A DNA stretch of 64,000 bases from Bradyrhizobium roseum (lineage in GTDB: Bacteria > Pseudomonadota > Alphaproteobacteria > Rhizobiales > Xanthobacteraceae): positions 2,604,001-2,668,000 of the forward strand of contig NZ_CP129212.1 in assembly GCF_030413175.1 (NCBI RefSeq), given 5' to 3'. Below are positions 54,392 to 63,464 of this stretch, piece by piece. A model generated the notes under the pieces. That model did no database searches. It was given only the letters and a program-made list of their open reading frames with translations, and was not told where the DNA came from. The translations under genes were made by a program, and so were the position numbers. Each line of letters opens with the position of its first letter. Position 1 is the stretch's first letter.

Positions 54392-55841
54392 ACTGGTCCG
54401 CACCACGGCGTTTCGGCTGACGCTGGTCTATCTGTTTTTGTTTGCGCTGTTTGCGGCGTCGCTGCTCGGTTATTTCGCCTGGAATACCCGGCGGCTGATC
54501 AACGAGCAGATCACCGCCACGGTGACCACCGAAACCGCCGAGATCGTCGACATCTATACACGCCGCGGCTTGCGCCTGCTCGTCCCCACGATTGAGAACC
54601 GCACGCTGCGGCCGGGCGCCAATCTCTATCTCGTCACCACGCCCGAGGGCAAAGCCATCGCCGGCAATGTCGATGCGCTGGCGCCGGGGGTGATGGCCTC
54701 GACCGGCTGGTCGGAAACCCGCTATCGCCGGCTCGACGAGCGCGACACGGCGGAGCATCGTGCGCTGGTGCATGTCACCGAACTCACCAACGGTTTCCGC
54801 CTCCTGGTCGGCCGCGACCTCGAGGAGCGGCGGCGTCTGTTCGGCATCGTCGCCAAAGCCGCGCAATGGTCCCTGCTTGTTGTTATCGTGCTCGGTATCG
54901 GCGGCGGCATCTTCGTGTCGCGGCGGGTACTGCGCCGGATCGACGCGATGACCGGCACCACCCAGCGCATCATGGCCGGCGACCTCTCCGGACGCCTTCC
55001 GGTCGGGCGATCGGGCGACGAACTCGATCGTCTCGCTGGGAATCTCAACGCGATGCTGGAGCGCATCGAGGCGCTGATGACAGGGCTGAAGGAAGTCTCC
55101 GACAACATCGCCCATGACCTGAAGACGCCGCTGACGCGGATGCGCAACCGCGCCGAGGAGGCGCTGGCGCGTTCCGGAAGCGAGGCCGACTATCGCGCCG
55201 CGCTGGAACGCACCATCGAGGAATCCGACGGCCTGATCCGCACGTTCAATGCGCTGCTGATGATCGCGCGTGCCGAGTCGGGCCAGGCGCGCGGCAACAT
55301 GGACGACTTCGACGCCGCCGACGTCGCCCGGGGCATTCACGAATTGTACGAGCCACTCGCCGAGGACGACGGCATGACCCTGCGGGTCAAGGCCGCGACC
55401 GCGCGGCTGCACGGCAACCGCGAACTGATCAGTCAGGCGCTCGCCAATCTGGTCGAGAACGCCATCAAATACGGCAAGCCGTCGCCGGTGGTGCAGCCGC
55501 TGGATTCCGCCGTCGCCGCGCGGAACAGGGAGATCCTCATCGAGGCGCGCCGCGAGAACGACCATGTGCTGCTCAGCGTCACCGACCACGGGCCGGGTAT
55601 TCCCGAAGCCGACCGCAAGCACGCGGTGGAGCGGTTCGTGCGGCTGGAAGCCAGCCGGACGCTGCCGGGTTCCGGGCTTGGCCTGAGCCTGGCGTCGGCG
55701 GTCGCCACCCTGCACGGGGGTGAACTCAGGCTCGGCGACTCCCATCCCGGCCTGACCGCGACGCTCGTCATACCGGCCCGATCCGCCGCGGGCGACAGGC
55801 TTGCGGCCCAAACGCAGGATGTGCCACAGAAGGTGGCATGA
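54375..55841 (+). CDS. Sensor histidine kinase partner of the degP-linked regulator
   Basis: 488 residues from a GTG inside the end of the regulator gene. Two membrane helices (about 12-34 and 165-185) border a periplasmic domain of about 130 residues; HAMP ('RIDAMTGTTQRIMAGDLSGR'), H-box 'DNIAHDLKTPLTRMRNRAE' with His247, and the ATP domain 'NLVENAIKYGKP', 'DHGPGIPEADR', 'GSGLGLSLASAVA'. Its stop overlaps the glnE start by four bases. Confidence 0.93.
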   Translation: MTAFGKLVRTTAFRLTLVYLFLFALFAASLLGYFAWNTRRLINEQITATVTTETAEIVDIYTRRGLRLLVPTIENRTLRPGANLYLVTTPEGKAIAGNVDALAPGVMASTGWSETRYRRLDERDTAEHRALVHVTELTNGFRLLVGRDLEERRRLFGIVAKAAQWSLLVVIVLGIGGGIFVSRRVLRRIDAMTGTTQRIMAGDLSGRLPVGRSGDELDRLAGNLNAMLERIEALMTGLKEVSDNIAHDLKTPLTRMRNRAEEALARSGSEADYRAALERTIEESDGLIRTFNALLMIARAESGQARGNMDDFDAADVARGIHELYEPLAEDDGMTLRVKAATARLHGNRELISQALANLVENAIKYGKPSPVVQPLDSAVAARNREILIEARRENDHVLLSVTDHGPGIPEADRKHAVERFVRLEASRTLPGSGLGLSLASAVATLHGGELRLGDSHPGLTATLVIPARSAAGDRLAAQTQDVPQKVA

Positions 55842-58774
55842 ACGCCTCCGCCCTGGCCGCGCGGTTCGTGAGCGGGCCGCATGTCACTGCCAGCAGCACC
55901 GCCGAACAACGCTTGAACGACTGGCTCGCCGAACTGGAGCCGCAGCAGGCGGCCGAGATCGGCGCATGGCTGAATCCTCCGGCCGCCCGCGCCATCCTGC
56001 TCGGTATCGCCGAGTTCTCGCCGTACCTGTTCGACCTGGTCCGCGCCGATGCCGCGCGGCTGATCCGTCTTTTGGCCTGCGACCCGGAAGCGCATCTTAC
56101 CGCGCTGATCGAGAATACCTCGCGCGATGTGCTCGCCGCTGCGAGCGATGCCGACGTGATGCAGTTGCTTCGTCGCATGAAGTCGGAGGCCGCGCTCATG
56201 ATCGCGCTGTGCGACATCGGCGGGGTCTGGCCGGTGATGCGGGTGACGGCGGCGCTGACCGATCTGGCGGTCAATTCGGTCCAGGCGGCGCTGCGCTTCC
56301 TGCTCCGGCAGGAGGCCGTGCGCGGCCGCATGACCGCCGCCGATCCGGACCGGCCGGAGGAAGGCTGCGGGCTGATCGTGCTCGCGATGGGTAAGATGGG
56401 CGCGGGCGAACTGAATTATTCCAGCGACATCGACCTGATCGTGTTCTTCGATCCGGCCGCGACCTCGCTTGCGGCCGACATCGAACCGGCGCCGTTCTTC
56501 GTGCGCGTGACGCAGGCGCTCGCCCGCCTGCTGCAGCAACGCTCCGGCGAGGGCTACGTGTTCCGGGTCGATCTGCGGCTGCGACCAGATCCGGCCTCGA
56601 CGCAAGTGGCGATCTCGACCGACGCGGCGCTGCATTATTACGAGCGGGAAGGGCGGACCTGGGAGCGCGCGGCGATGATCAAGGCCCGGGTTTGCGCCGG
56701 CGACGCCAGGGCGGGCGCGGCGCTGGTCGCGGAACTTGCACCGTTCGTCTGGCGCAAGCACCTGGATTTCGCAGCACTCGCCGATGTCCACGACATGAAG
56801 CGGCAGATGCAGACCTATCGCGGCCAGAGCGAAATCGCGGTCGAGGGGCACAACGTCAAGGTCGGCCGCGGCGGCATCCGCGAGATCGAGTTCTTCGCGC
56901 AGACCCAGCAGCTCATTGCCGGCGGCCGTCACCCGGAATTGCGCGTGCGCCCGACGCTGCAGGCGTTGCAGGTGCTGGCCGCCAGCAACTGGATCACGCT
57001 TCAGGCCTGCGAGGAGCTGACGGTGGCCTACGAGTTCCTGCGCCGCGTCGAGCACCGGCTGCAGATGATTGCGGACGAGCAGACGCACGCGTTGCCGGAC
57101 GACGCCGAGGCCGTCGAGCGCTTTGCCAACTTCTTCGGCTATGAGAGCCGGGCGGCCTTCGCAAAGGATCTGCTCGGCCACCTCAACATCGTGCAGGGGC
57201 ATTACGGAAAACTGTTCGAGGGCGATCCGACCGGCACGGTGAAGCTGCCGGAGGTCAATTACGCCGCAGGCCCTGAGGATCCCCGCCTACTCGACCATCT
57301 GGCGAATCTCGGCTTCAAGAAGCCGGTCGCGGTCGCCGGCACGGTGCAGCTCTGGATGGAGGGAAACTACCGCGGGTTACGCAACGAAGCCACAAAAGCC
57401 GCCTTCATCGAATTCGTGCCCGGGCTGATCCACGGGCTGGCGCATGCCGAGGATCCGGATGACGCTGTCATCGCGTTCGACCGTTTTCTCGGCGCCTTGC
57501 AGCGTGGCGGCCGGCTGATCTCGTTGCTGAGAGAGAACCGGGATCTGGTGGCGCTGGTGGCGCTGATCCTGGGTGCCGCGCCGCGGCTCGGCGACATGCT
57601 GGCGCGCCAGCCGCAGATCATGGACGGCCTGATCGATCCGCGTTTCTTCGGCGCGATGCCGGACCAGAAGGAACTCTCGGCGCGGCTGGCGGGGACGCTG
57701 AAGGACGCTGCCTCCTACGAAGACTTCCTCGACCGGCTGCGGCTGTTCGGACAGGAGAGCCTGTTCCTGATCGGCACGCGCATTCTCTCCGGCACGGTTT
57801 CCGCCCAGCAGGCCAGCGTTGCCTTTGCCGACGTGGCCGAGGGCATCGTGAACACCGTGCATGGCCTGGTGACGGATCAGTTCGCCGGCCAATACGGCCG
57901 CATCCGGGGGCAGGAAACCGCGATCCTCGCGATGGGCAGGCTCGGCAGCCGCGAGATGACGGCATCCTCCGACCTCGACCTGATCCTGCTGTATGATTTC
58001 GATTCCGATCATCCCGATTCCGACGGCGAGCGCTCGCTGCACGGTGCGCAATATTTCGCGCGGCTGACCCAGCGGCTGATCTCGGCGTTCACCACGCGGA
58101 CCAATTATGGCGTGCTCTATGACGTAGACATGCGCCTGCGGCCTTCGGGCCGCGCCGGGCCGCTGGCCTCGCGGATCGATTCCTATGCCGACTATCAGGA
58201 ACGCGAAGCCTGGACCTGGGAGCACATGGCGCTGACGCGGGCGCGGGTGATTTCGGCTTCACCGGCGTTTCGCGAGAAGATCGAGCGCATCATCCGCGCC
58301 GTGCTGACGCGGCCGCGCGACGCCGCCTCCACCGCCGGCGACGTCGCCGACATGCGCCGGGCGATCGCGCAGGAGAAGGGCGAGGACGACATCTGGGACC
58401 TCAAGCTCGCCGCCGGCGGCCTGGTCGATATCGATTTCATCGCGCAATATCTGCAGCTGGTGCATGCTTCGGAAAAACCCGAAATCCTCAGCGTCTCCAC
58501 GCTGCAGGTGCTCGACAACGCCGCGCGCCTCGGCGTGCTGCGGCAGTCCGACGCCGAGATCTTGCGCTCGGCGACCCGGCTCTATCACGACCTGACGCAG
58601 ATCATCCGGCTCTGCGTCACCGACAAGTTCAACCCGGAGACCTCGGGAGATAACCTGTTGCATGTGATGGCACGCGCCGGCGACACGCCGGATTTCTCGA
58701 CGCTGGAAGCGCGCGTGCGCGAGACGCAAAGCGAGGTGAGGCGGGTGTTTCTGGCGCTGATGGGCGGCGGCTAG
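55838..58774 (+). CDS. glnE: Bifunctional glutamine synthetase adenylyltransferase/deadenylylase
   Basis: 978 residues, normal for GlnE. It contains two nucleotidyltransferase domains: N-terminal 'GAGELNYSSDIDLIVFFDP' (deadenylylating half) and C-terminal 'GSREMTASSDLDLILLYDFD' (adenylylating half), each with the G-S/D-x-D-x-D metal site, joined by helical regions. It tunes glutamine synthetase in response to PII and glutamine, setting nitrogen assimilation. It is the last gene of the two-component operon (ATGA overlap). Confidence 0.97.
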   Translation: MNASALAARFVSGPHVTASSTAEQRLNDWLAELEPQQAAEIGAWLNPPAARAILLGIAEFSPYLFDLVRADAARLIRLLACDPEAHLTALIENTSRDVLAAASDADVMQLLRRMKSEAALMIALCDIGGVWPVMRVTAALTDLAVNSVQAALRFLLRQEAVRGRMTAADPDRPEEGCGLIVLAMGKMGAGELNYSSDIDLIVFFDPAATSLAADIEPAPFFVRVTQALARLLQQRSGEGYVFRVDLRLRPDPASTQVAISTDAALHYYEREGRTWERAAMIKARVCAGDARAGAALVAELAPFVWRKHLDFAALADVHDMKRQMQTYRGQSEIAVEGHNVKVGRGGIREIEFFAQTQQLIAGGRHPELRVRPTLQALQVLAASNWITLQACEELTVAYEFLRRVEHRLQMIADEQTHALPDDAEAVERFANFFGYESRAAFAKDLLGHLNIVQGHYGKLFEGDPTGTVKLPEVNYAAGPEDPRLLDHLANLGFKKPVAVAGTVQLWMEGNYRGLRNEATKAAFIEFVPGLIHGLAHAEDPDDAVIAFDRFLGALQRGGRLISLLRENRDLVALVALILGAAPRLGDMLARQPQIMDGLIDPRFFGAMPDQKELSARLAGTLKDAASYEDFLDRLRLFGQESLFLIGTRILSGTVSAQQASVAFADVAEGIVNTVHGLVTDQFAGQYGRIRGQETAILAMGRLGSREMTASSDLDLILLYDFDSDHPDSDGERSLHGAQYFARLTQRLISAFTTRTNYGVLYDVDMRLRPSGRAGPLASRIDSYADYQEREAWTWEHMALTRARVISASPAFREKIERIIRAVLTRPRDAASTAGDVADMRRAIAQEKGEDDIWDLKLAAGGLVDIDFIAQYLQLVHASEKPEILSVSTLQVLDNAARLGVLRQSDAEILRSATRLYHDLTQIIRLCVTDKFNPETSGDNLLHVMARAGDTPDFSTLEARVRETQSEVRRVFLALMGGG

Positions 58775-58875
58775 AGTCTTTTCCGTTCCGATTGAATCGG
58801 AACGGGGCTCTAGATTCTTGTTTTGACGCGTTTTCTTTACGCGAACCGGTTTCCACTTCGCTGGAAAACGCTCTA
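58771..58875. repeat. Bradyrhizobium-type palindromic repeat after glnE
   Basis: Begins inside the glnE stop with CTAGAG, then CCGTTCCGATTGAATCGGAA and CGG forming a hairpin, closed by CTCTAG; continues 'TTTTGACGCGTTTTCTTTAC', 'GCGAACCGGTTTCCACTTCG' and 'AAAACGCTCTA'. I recall this element as highly repeated in Bradyrhizobium intergenic DNA. It may end the glnE message. Confidence 0.75.
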
Positions 58876-58881
58876 TGACGT

Positions 58882-59637
58882 TTACAACGCCCGGGCCGCA
58901 TTGCCCTTGAACAGGATCGGGCCGGTCGGGCGCCCGATCGGTGAGCCGCCTTCCGGCTCGAGCGTGATCTCGAACAGCTGGTTTTGCACGGTCTCCGGCA
59001 GCGATTCCAGATTCAGCTGCAGCGTGCGCGACTGGCCGGTGAGTCCGATCGATTTCGGACCGACAGCGCGGTCCCACAGCGTCCAGACCTGCAGCGTGCG
59101 GCCGGCGGGAACCTCGATCGGGCGTATCGGAATCAGCTCGACCCGGCCGTTCGAAAATGCGTTGACGATGGCGCCGGCCTCCTTGGTGGTGTCGTTCACC
59201 AGCACGGCGACGTAGACCGGCTTGCTCTGCGCCAGCGCAATCAGGTCGTTGCGAAGGTGGCGCGACGTCGTCACCGCGCCGATCATGATCACCGCAAACA
59301 GCAGCGCGGCAAGGCTGCCGCCGATGCCGGCGACGCGCCAGAACTTGATGTCGTGCCAAAGCGTGGCGCCACGCAGCGCGGCTCGCGCGGCGGGCAGGGT
59401 AGCGTCAACCGGCGCGTTCTTGGTGGCGTCCGCGATTCGCTGCCAGAGCGCCGGGCTCGGTGGAGTTTCCTCGGCCGTGAGATCGAGGTCCGCAAGCCGC
59501 GCCCGCCAGGCGCTGACGGCGTGCGCAAACGTCTGATCGGTCGCAAGGCGCTGTTCGGCGGCAGCGTGTTCCGCGCCGTCCAGGAGGCCCATCACGTAAT
59601 CGCCGGCCATGGCGTTATCGAGGTCGTGCGGGCTCAT
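58882..59637 (-). CDS. Anti-sigma factor (RskA/anti-sigma K type)
   Basis: 251 residues from the ATG at 59637, overlapping the sigma gene stop by four bases. The N-terminal part 'DLDNAMAGDYVMGLLDGAEH' and 'FAHAVSAWRARLADLDL' is the anti-sigma helical bundle; one membrane helix (about residues 105-127, 'VAGIGGSLAALLFAVIMIGA'); then an RskA-like periplasmic domain ('VYVAVLVNDTTKEAGAIVNA', 'GRTLQVWTLWDRAVGPKSIG'). It should hold the adjacent ECF sigma factor at the membrane until a signal comes. No cysteine-rich zinc motif is seen. Confidence 0.9.
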   Translation of the reverse strand: MSPHDLDNAMAGDYVMGLLDGAEHAAAEQRLATDQTFAHAVSAWRARLADLDLTAEETPPSPALWQRIADATKNAPVDATLPAARAALRGATLWHDIKFWRVAGIGGSLAALLFAVIMIGAVTTSRHLRNDLIALAQSKPVYVAVLVNDTTKEAGAIVNAFSNGRVELIPIRPIEVPAGRTLQVWTLWDRAVGPKSIGLTGQSRTLQLNLESLPETVQNQLFEITLEPEGGSPIGRPTGPILFKGNAARAL

Positions 59638-60212
59638 CCCATGCACTCCTGCAACGCAAACAGGCTGCGCCGTACCCAACTCTTGACCGTGCCGAGCGGC
59701 ACCTTGAGCCGTCCTGCCAATTCGCCGTGACTCATGCCGTGCACATAGGCCAGCACCACGACGTCGCGGCGCGGGCGGTCGATCTGTTCCAGACACCGGC
59801 GCAGCGCACTGGTCTCCGGCAACCGCGACAAGGTGGCCTCGCAGTCGACGTCCTGAACGTTGTCATCGGACGCCTCATAGCGATGCTCGTCGCGATGAAT
59901 GCTGAGCGCGCGGTTGCGCACCACCGCATAGAGCCAGCCGCGCGCGCTGCCGCGGCGCGAATCGAACCCGGCTGCGCCACGCCAGATCCGGATAAAGGCG
60001 TCGTGCACCGCCTCCTCCGCGAGATCCTGCCGGAACAGGATGCGGCGGGCGATGCCGACCATGCGCGAGGCCTCGCTGTCATAGATCACGCGCAGGGCCG
60101 TACGGTCGCCGGCCGCGCAACGCGCCAGCGCCGCGGCAAGCTGCGCCTCCCGCTCCCGATCGAGCAGGTCGGGAGCCCGCAGGCTCGCGGTGATGGTGCC
60201 ATTTCCGGTCAT
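59634..60212 (-). CDS. ECF sigma factor (SigK/RpoE type)
   Basis: 192 residues from the ATG at 60212. Region 2 is 'LAEEAVHDAFIRIWRGAAGF' with the preceding 'MVGIARRILFRQD', region 4 'HGMSHGELAGRLKVPLGTVK' followed by 'SWVRRSL'. The frame runs further upstream, but through a promoter-like region. A TGCATCC-N17-GTA element lies just upstream, matched by one on the opposite strand before the divergent DUF4394 gene; autoregulation is probable. Its anti-sigma gene is coupled downstream. Confidence 0.92.
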   Translation of the reverse strand: MTGNGTITASLRAPDLLDREREAQLAAALARCAAGDRTALRVIYDSEASRMVGIARRILFRQDLAEEAVHDAFIRIWRGAAGFDSRRGSARGWLYAVVRNRALSIHRDEHRYEASDDNVQDVDCEATLSRLPETSALRRCLEQIDRPRRDVVVLAYVHGMSHGELAGRLKVPLGTVKSWVRRSLFALQECMG

Positions 60213-60236
60213 TTCTATGCCTTTGCATAGCTGTTC

Positions 60237-60263
60237 TACCTTGAGATGCGGCATTTGGATGCA
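60237..60263 (-). promoter_or_regulatory. Putative ECF promoter of the sigma operon
   Basis: TGCATCC-N17-GTA read on the minus strand, ending 25 bases before the sigma ATG. The same spacing and boxes occur on the other strand at 60290-60316. Confidence 0.6.
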
Positions 60264-60289
60264 TTGGCCAAAAATTATTTTTGGGTTGC

Positions 60290-60316
60290 TGCATCCGTTT
60301 TGCCGCGCCGCCGGTA
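60290..60316 (+). promoter_or_regulatory. Putative ECF promoter of the DUF4394 gene
   Basis: TGCATCC-N17-GTA on the plus strand, ending 49 bases before the ATG at 60366. Confidence 0.6.
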
Positions 60317-60365
60317 CCCGCTGTGTTGATCCCGAGAGGATCATCGGAACACAGGGAGCTTTACG

Positions 60366-61142
60366 ATGAATTTTCGCTCAATTTTCGCCGCCTCGGCCGC
60401 ATTGTTGCTGTCCTCCGCGGCTGCCAACGCCGCGCAGGTCGCCGCCCTGATCGGCGGCGACACCATTGCGATGGTCGATACCGCGCAAAAGAAGGCGACC
60501 GGGTCGGTCAAGGTGACCGGGATTTCCGGCGCGCTGGTCGGCATCGACGTCCGTCCGGCCGACGGCATGCTCTATGGACTGGTCGACGATGGCACCATTG
60601 TGACCATCGCGGCGGACGGCAAGGCCACGATGAAGTCGAAGCTCGATACCATGCTGGCCAAGGGCGTCGCCGCGACGGTCGATTTCAACCCGGTGGCGGA
60701 CCGCCTGCGCGTGATGGGCGCGGACGGGATGAACCTGCGCGCCAATGTCGATGACGGCAAGGTGACCAAGGACGGCGACCACAAATATGCCGACGGCGAC
60801 ATGCACAAGGGCGAGAAGCCGAACATCGTTGCCGGCGCCTACATCAATTCGGTGAAGGGTGCCAAGGAAACCGCGCTGTTCAACATCGACGGCACCATCG
60901 GCGGATTGATCAAGCAGGCGCCGCCGAACGACGGCGTGCTCGCGGCGATCGGCAAGCTCGGCATCAAGGCGGACAGCGTCGCGTTCGACATCTCGTCGGA
61001 CGGCGCCGGCAAGAACGAAGCCTGGCTGATGGCAGGCGACACCCTCTACAGCGTCGATCTCGCCACCGGGAAGGCGACCGAGGCCGCCAAGATCGCCGGC
61101 GTCAGCGGCAAGGTCAAGGACATCGCGATCATGGGAATGTAA
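60366..61142 (+). CDS. DUF4394 secreted protein, likely target of the ECF sigma factor
   Basis: 258 residues with a clear signal peptide ('FAASAALLLSSAAANA|AQ'). The mature protein is a repeated beta structure ('LIGGDTIAMVDTAQKKATGS', 'GIDVRPADGMLYGLVDDGTI', 'AATVDFNPVADRLRVMGADG'), the DUF4394 pattern, related to beta-propellers. Likely periplasmic or released. Its gene is divergent from the sigma/anti-sigma operon and carries the same promoter element. Biochemical role unknown. Confidence 0.88.
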   Translation: MNFRSIFAASAALLLSSAAANAAQVAALIGGDTIAMVDTAQKKATGSVKVTGISGALVGIDVRPADGMLYGLVDDGTIVTIAADGKATMKSKLDTMLAKGVAATVDFNPVADRLRVMGADGMNLRANVDDGKVTKDGDHKYADGDMHKGEKPNIVAGAYINSVKGAKETALFNIDGTIGGLIKQAPPNDGVLAAIGKLGIKADSVAFDISSDGAGKNEAWLMAGDTLYSVDLATGKATEAAKIAGVSGKVKDIAIMGM

Positions 61143-61180
61143 GGGATTCCCAAAGCAAGTCACACGGGTTGGCAAAGCCG

Positions 61181-61226
61181 CTCACCTTTCCCTCGCCCCG
61201 CTGTTGCGGGGCGGGGTTGGGTGAGG
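61181..61226. terminator. GC-rich hairpin after the DUF4394 gene
   Basis: CGCCCCGC-TGTT-GCGGGGCG forms the core and CTCACC...GGGTGAG the outer stem. It looks like a widespread intergenic hairpin repeat and could end transcription from both sides. Confidence 0.6.
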
Positions 61227-61272
61227 GCGCTCGTCCGCCACCTGCGATTTCAGGTCGACGATTCGCGAACCT

Positions 61273-61875
61273 CTATGCCGCCAGAAACGGTATCTCGATC
61301 GCCAGTGTATAACCGTTGACCATCAGCAGGCCGCCAACGGCACCGATGATGCCGCCGAAGATCGCAAGCCAGGGCAGCGTCGCGACGATCGAAACCGAGA
61401 TCAGCACGATGGCAATCTGCAGCAGAGCTTCGGCATAGTCGAAGTAGGGATCCTGCTTCAGCGCATAGTCGCGCTTGCTCTCGTAATCCTTGGCTCGCGC
61501 AATCAATTCCTTCTTGCCCTCCTGCGTCTCGGGCTCGGACTCATAGCGTGCGGCCGTCTTGCGGTAGGCGTCCGCCTTTGCCTTCAGGGCCGCCCTAGCC
61601 TCGGCGTTGAGGCTTCCGTCCTGCAGGAACGCCAGCTCGATCGCGTCGGCCGCGAGGTTGTAGTCGGTCTGGCGGATGTTCTTGGCCTGGTAGAAAGCAT
61701 ACTGGTTCGCGGCATAGATGTTGTTGTTGGTCGCCTCCTTGCCGGCGTTGGCACCACCAAGCCCGGTGATGGCCAGCAACATTGCCAGAATGGCAATGCC
61801 GACCGCCGCCCGCTGCTTGAAGCGGTCGTTTTGCTTGTCCTGGTCCATCATCTCGGCGGCGTCTTCGGCTTTCAT
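61273..61875 (-). CDS. DUF4337 membrane protein
   Basis: 200 residues with a helix at 22-42 ('AAVGIAILAMLLAITGLGGA'), a charged coiled middle ('NNNIYAANQYAFYQAKNIRQ', 'KAKADAYRKTAARYESEPET') and two C-terminal helices ('ALLQIAIVLISVSIVATLPW', 'FGGIIGAVGGLLMVNGYTLA'). This is the DUF4337 arrangement: helix, soluble coil, helix pair. Function unknown. Confidence 0.87.
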   Translation of the reverse strand: MKAEDAAEMMDQDKQNDRFKQRAAVGIAILAMLLAITGLGGANAGKEATNNNIYAANQYAFYQAKNIRQTDYNLAADAIELAFLQDGSLNAEARAALKAKADAYRKTAARYESEPETQEGKKELIARAKDYESKRDYALKQDPYFDYAEALLQIAIVLISVSIVATLPWLAIFGGIIGAVGGLLMVNGYTLAIEIPFLAA

Positions 61876-62128
61876 CGATCGGCTCCTCTCCTCACTCCAA
61901 ATTAGCTGGAACGATAAACAACGGCGTTATGTCACCATCGCGACCAGCGAGCATCCTTATTTGTTCCACGGAATGCGGCAGGCGACGATCGGTCGCGCGA
62001 GGGGATCGGCGATTGCCAGCGGCGATCAAGGTTTATCCAACGTCCTGATGCTTCGGTTGAAGCACGCACAGCGATGCGCCCGCCAGGAGCTGTCCCGACG
62101 GGCGCGCAGGCCGGATATTTAGTCCACT

Positions 62129-62923
62129 TTAGAAAATGCGCGGCACCAGCATCGCCACTTTTTGGCGATAGCTTCGGTATTGATCGCCGAACATCGCCAT
62201 CAGATCGCGCTCTTCGAGGTAGATGCCGACGAAGATGTAGGCCGTCGTCACCGCGGCGAACAGCAGATGGCCCAGCGTCATGATCGGCGTGCACCAGAAG
62301 GCGATGATGAAGCCGAGGTAGATCGGGTGGCGGATCATGCGATAGAGGCCGGGCGTCTTGAACTTCATCGGTTCGGTCACGCGCCCCGCAAAGTGCGAGA
62401 TCACCTGGGTCAATCCGAACAGCTCGAAATGGCTGATCAGGAAGGTGCTGTAGAGCACGATGAGCCAGCCGAGCAAGCCAAAGGCAGTCACGACGCCGGC
62501 GAGAATGGGAGCTTCGATGTTCCAGACCACCGTCGGCATCGGCTGCCACTGCCAGTACAGCAGTATCAGCGAGAGGCTGGCCAGCAGCACATAGGTCGAG
62601 CGTTCGATCGCCGGCGAGGCAAAGCGCGTGAACAACTGCTTAAAGCCCCGGCGCGCCATGCCGCTGTGCTGCACGGCGAAGATCGCCATCACCACCAGGT
62701 TGATCAGCAGCGCCGTGGAGAGCGGGGCCGAAGGTCCGCTGCCTGTGGCCTTGTCGACGGTCTTGGGCACGACGGATCCTGAGACGAAACCGACCGCGTA
62801 AAGAAACGTCCCGAGGAAAATGAGATAGGCGAGACCTCCGTAGCACAAGGTGAACATCCGCGTTGCCATTGAGGCGACGGCGGGGCGTGTTGTATTCGGG
62901 TCGGTATGCGTCATAATCGACAT
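62129..62923 (-). CDS. mddA: Methanethiol S-methyltransferase (MddA-like)
   Basis: 264 residues, start supported by AAGGAG. An integral membrane methyltransferase with five or six helices; 'MAIFAVQHSGMARRGFKQLF', 'AIERSTYVLLASLSLILLYW' and the cofactor region 'YRMIRHPIYLGFIIAFWCTP' match the MddA/NnrU-ICMT superfamily. MddA methylates methanethiol to dimethyl sulfide using S-adenosylmethionine, and Bradyrhizobium homologs were among those shown active as I recall. ICMT-type function remains an alternative. Confidence 0.78.
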   Translation of the reverse strand: MSIMTHTDPNTTRPAVASMATRMFTLCYGGLAYLIFLGTFLYAVGFVSGSVVPKTVDKATGSGPSAPLSTALLINLVVMAIFAVQHSGMARRGFKQLFTRFASPAIERSTYVLLASLSLILLYWQWQPMPTVVWNIEAPILAGVVTAFGLLGWLIVLYSTFLISHFELFGLTQVISHFAGRVTEPMKFKTPGLYRMIRHPIYLGFIIAFWCTPIMTLGHLLFAAVTTAYIFVGIYLEERDLMAMFGDQYRSYRQKVAMLVPRIF

Positions 62924-62965
62924 CTAAAATCTCCTTGGTTTTCAATGTGGGCGTCGGGCAATGGT

Positions 62966-63295
62966 CTAGTTCAAGGACTGCTTGCGGCGTCGGCGCTGGC
63001 GAACCCGCGCGGCTCTCTCGAGGGCGTCATCGATCGGGCCGCGGTAGATGCGCTCGTTGTCCAGTTTCCGACCGCTGGCCCGGTGCGACGCGAGCAGCGC
63101 TGCCTGCCGTTGGCGGTAGGCGCTGGCGGCGGCCATCCAGCCGCTGAGAATTCGCTTCAGGCGCGTGGGCCGGACGCGGGGGCTGGCGACGGTGCAGGTC
63201 CCGATCCTCGCGCGAGGGTGCATGGCGCTCTCGTGCGGCAACACGCCTTCTGGCGAAAAATCCGCCTTGGTGGGATTGAGCAACGAGCCGGTCAT
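62966..63295 (-). CDS. Small Arg-rich protein of unknown function
   Basis: 109 residues. Of two ATGs in frame, that at 63295 has GGAG six bases upstream; the one at 63301 overlaps the ribosome site. The middle reads 'WMAAASAYRQRQAALLASHR' then 'LDNERIYRGPIDDALERAAR', a helical pattern faintly like DUF1127 proteins, and the end is Arg/Lys-rich. No membrane segment. Function unknown; existence moderately supported. Confidence 0.5.
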   Translation of the reverse strand: MTGSLLNPTKADFSPEGVLPHESAMHPRARIGTCTVASPRVRPTRLKRILSGWMAAASAYRQRQAALLASHRASGRKLDNERIYRGPIDDALERAARVRQRRRRKQSLN

Positions 63296-63464
63296 GGTCA
63301 TCTCCGATTGAGCGGTAGTTGACCGGTCTGTAGATCGAGCTGGGCGTTCTCGCTTGACGGATTTCTTGAGAAGGCCTTTGTTTTTCCTCCGGAAGCGGCT
63401 GGTTTTACTTAGCTTGTAGCGTGACCCGCCCGGTGGGGGCTGGCCTCGTGTTGGAACCGCGACA

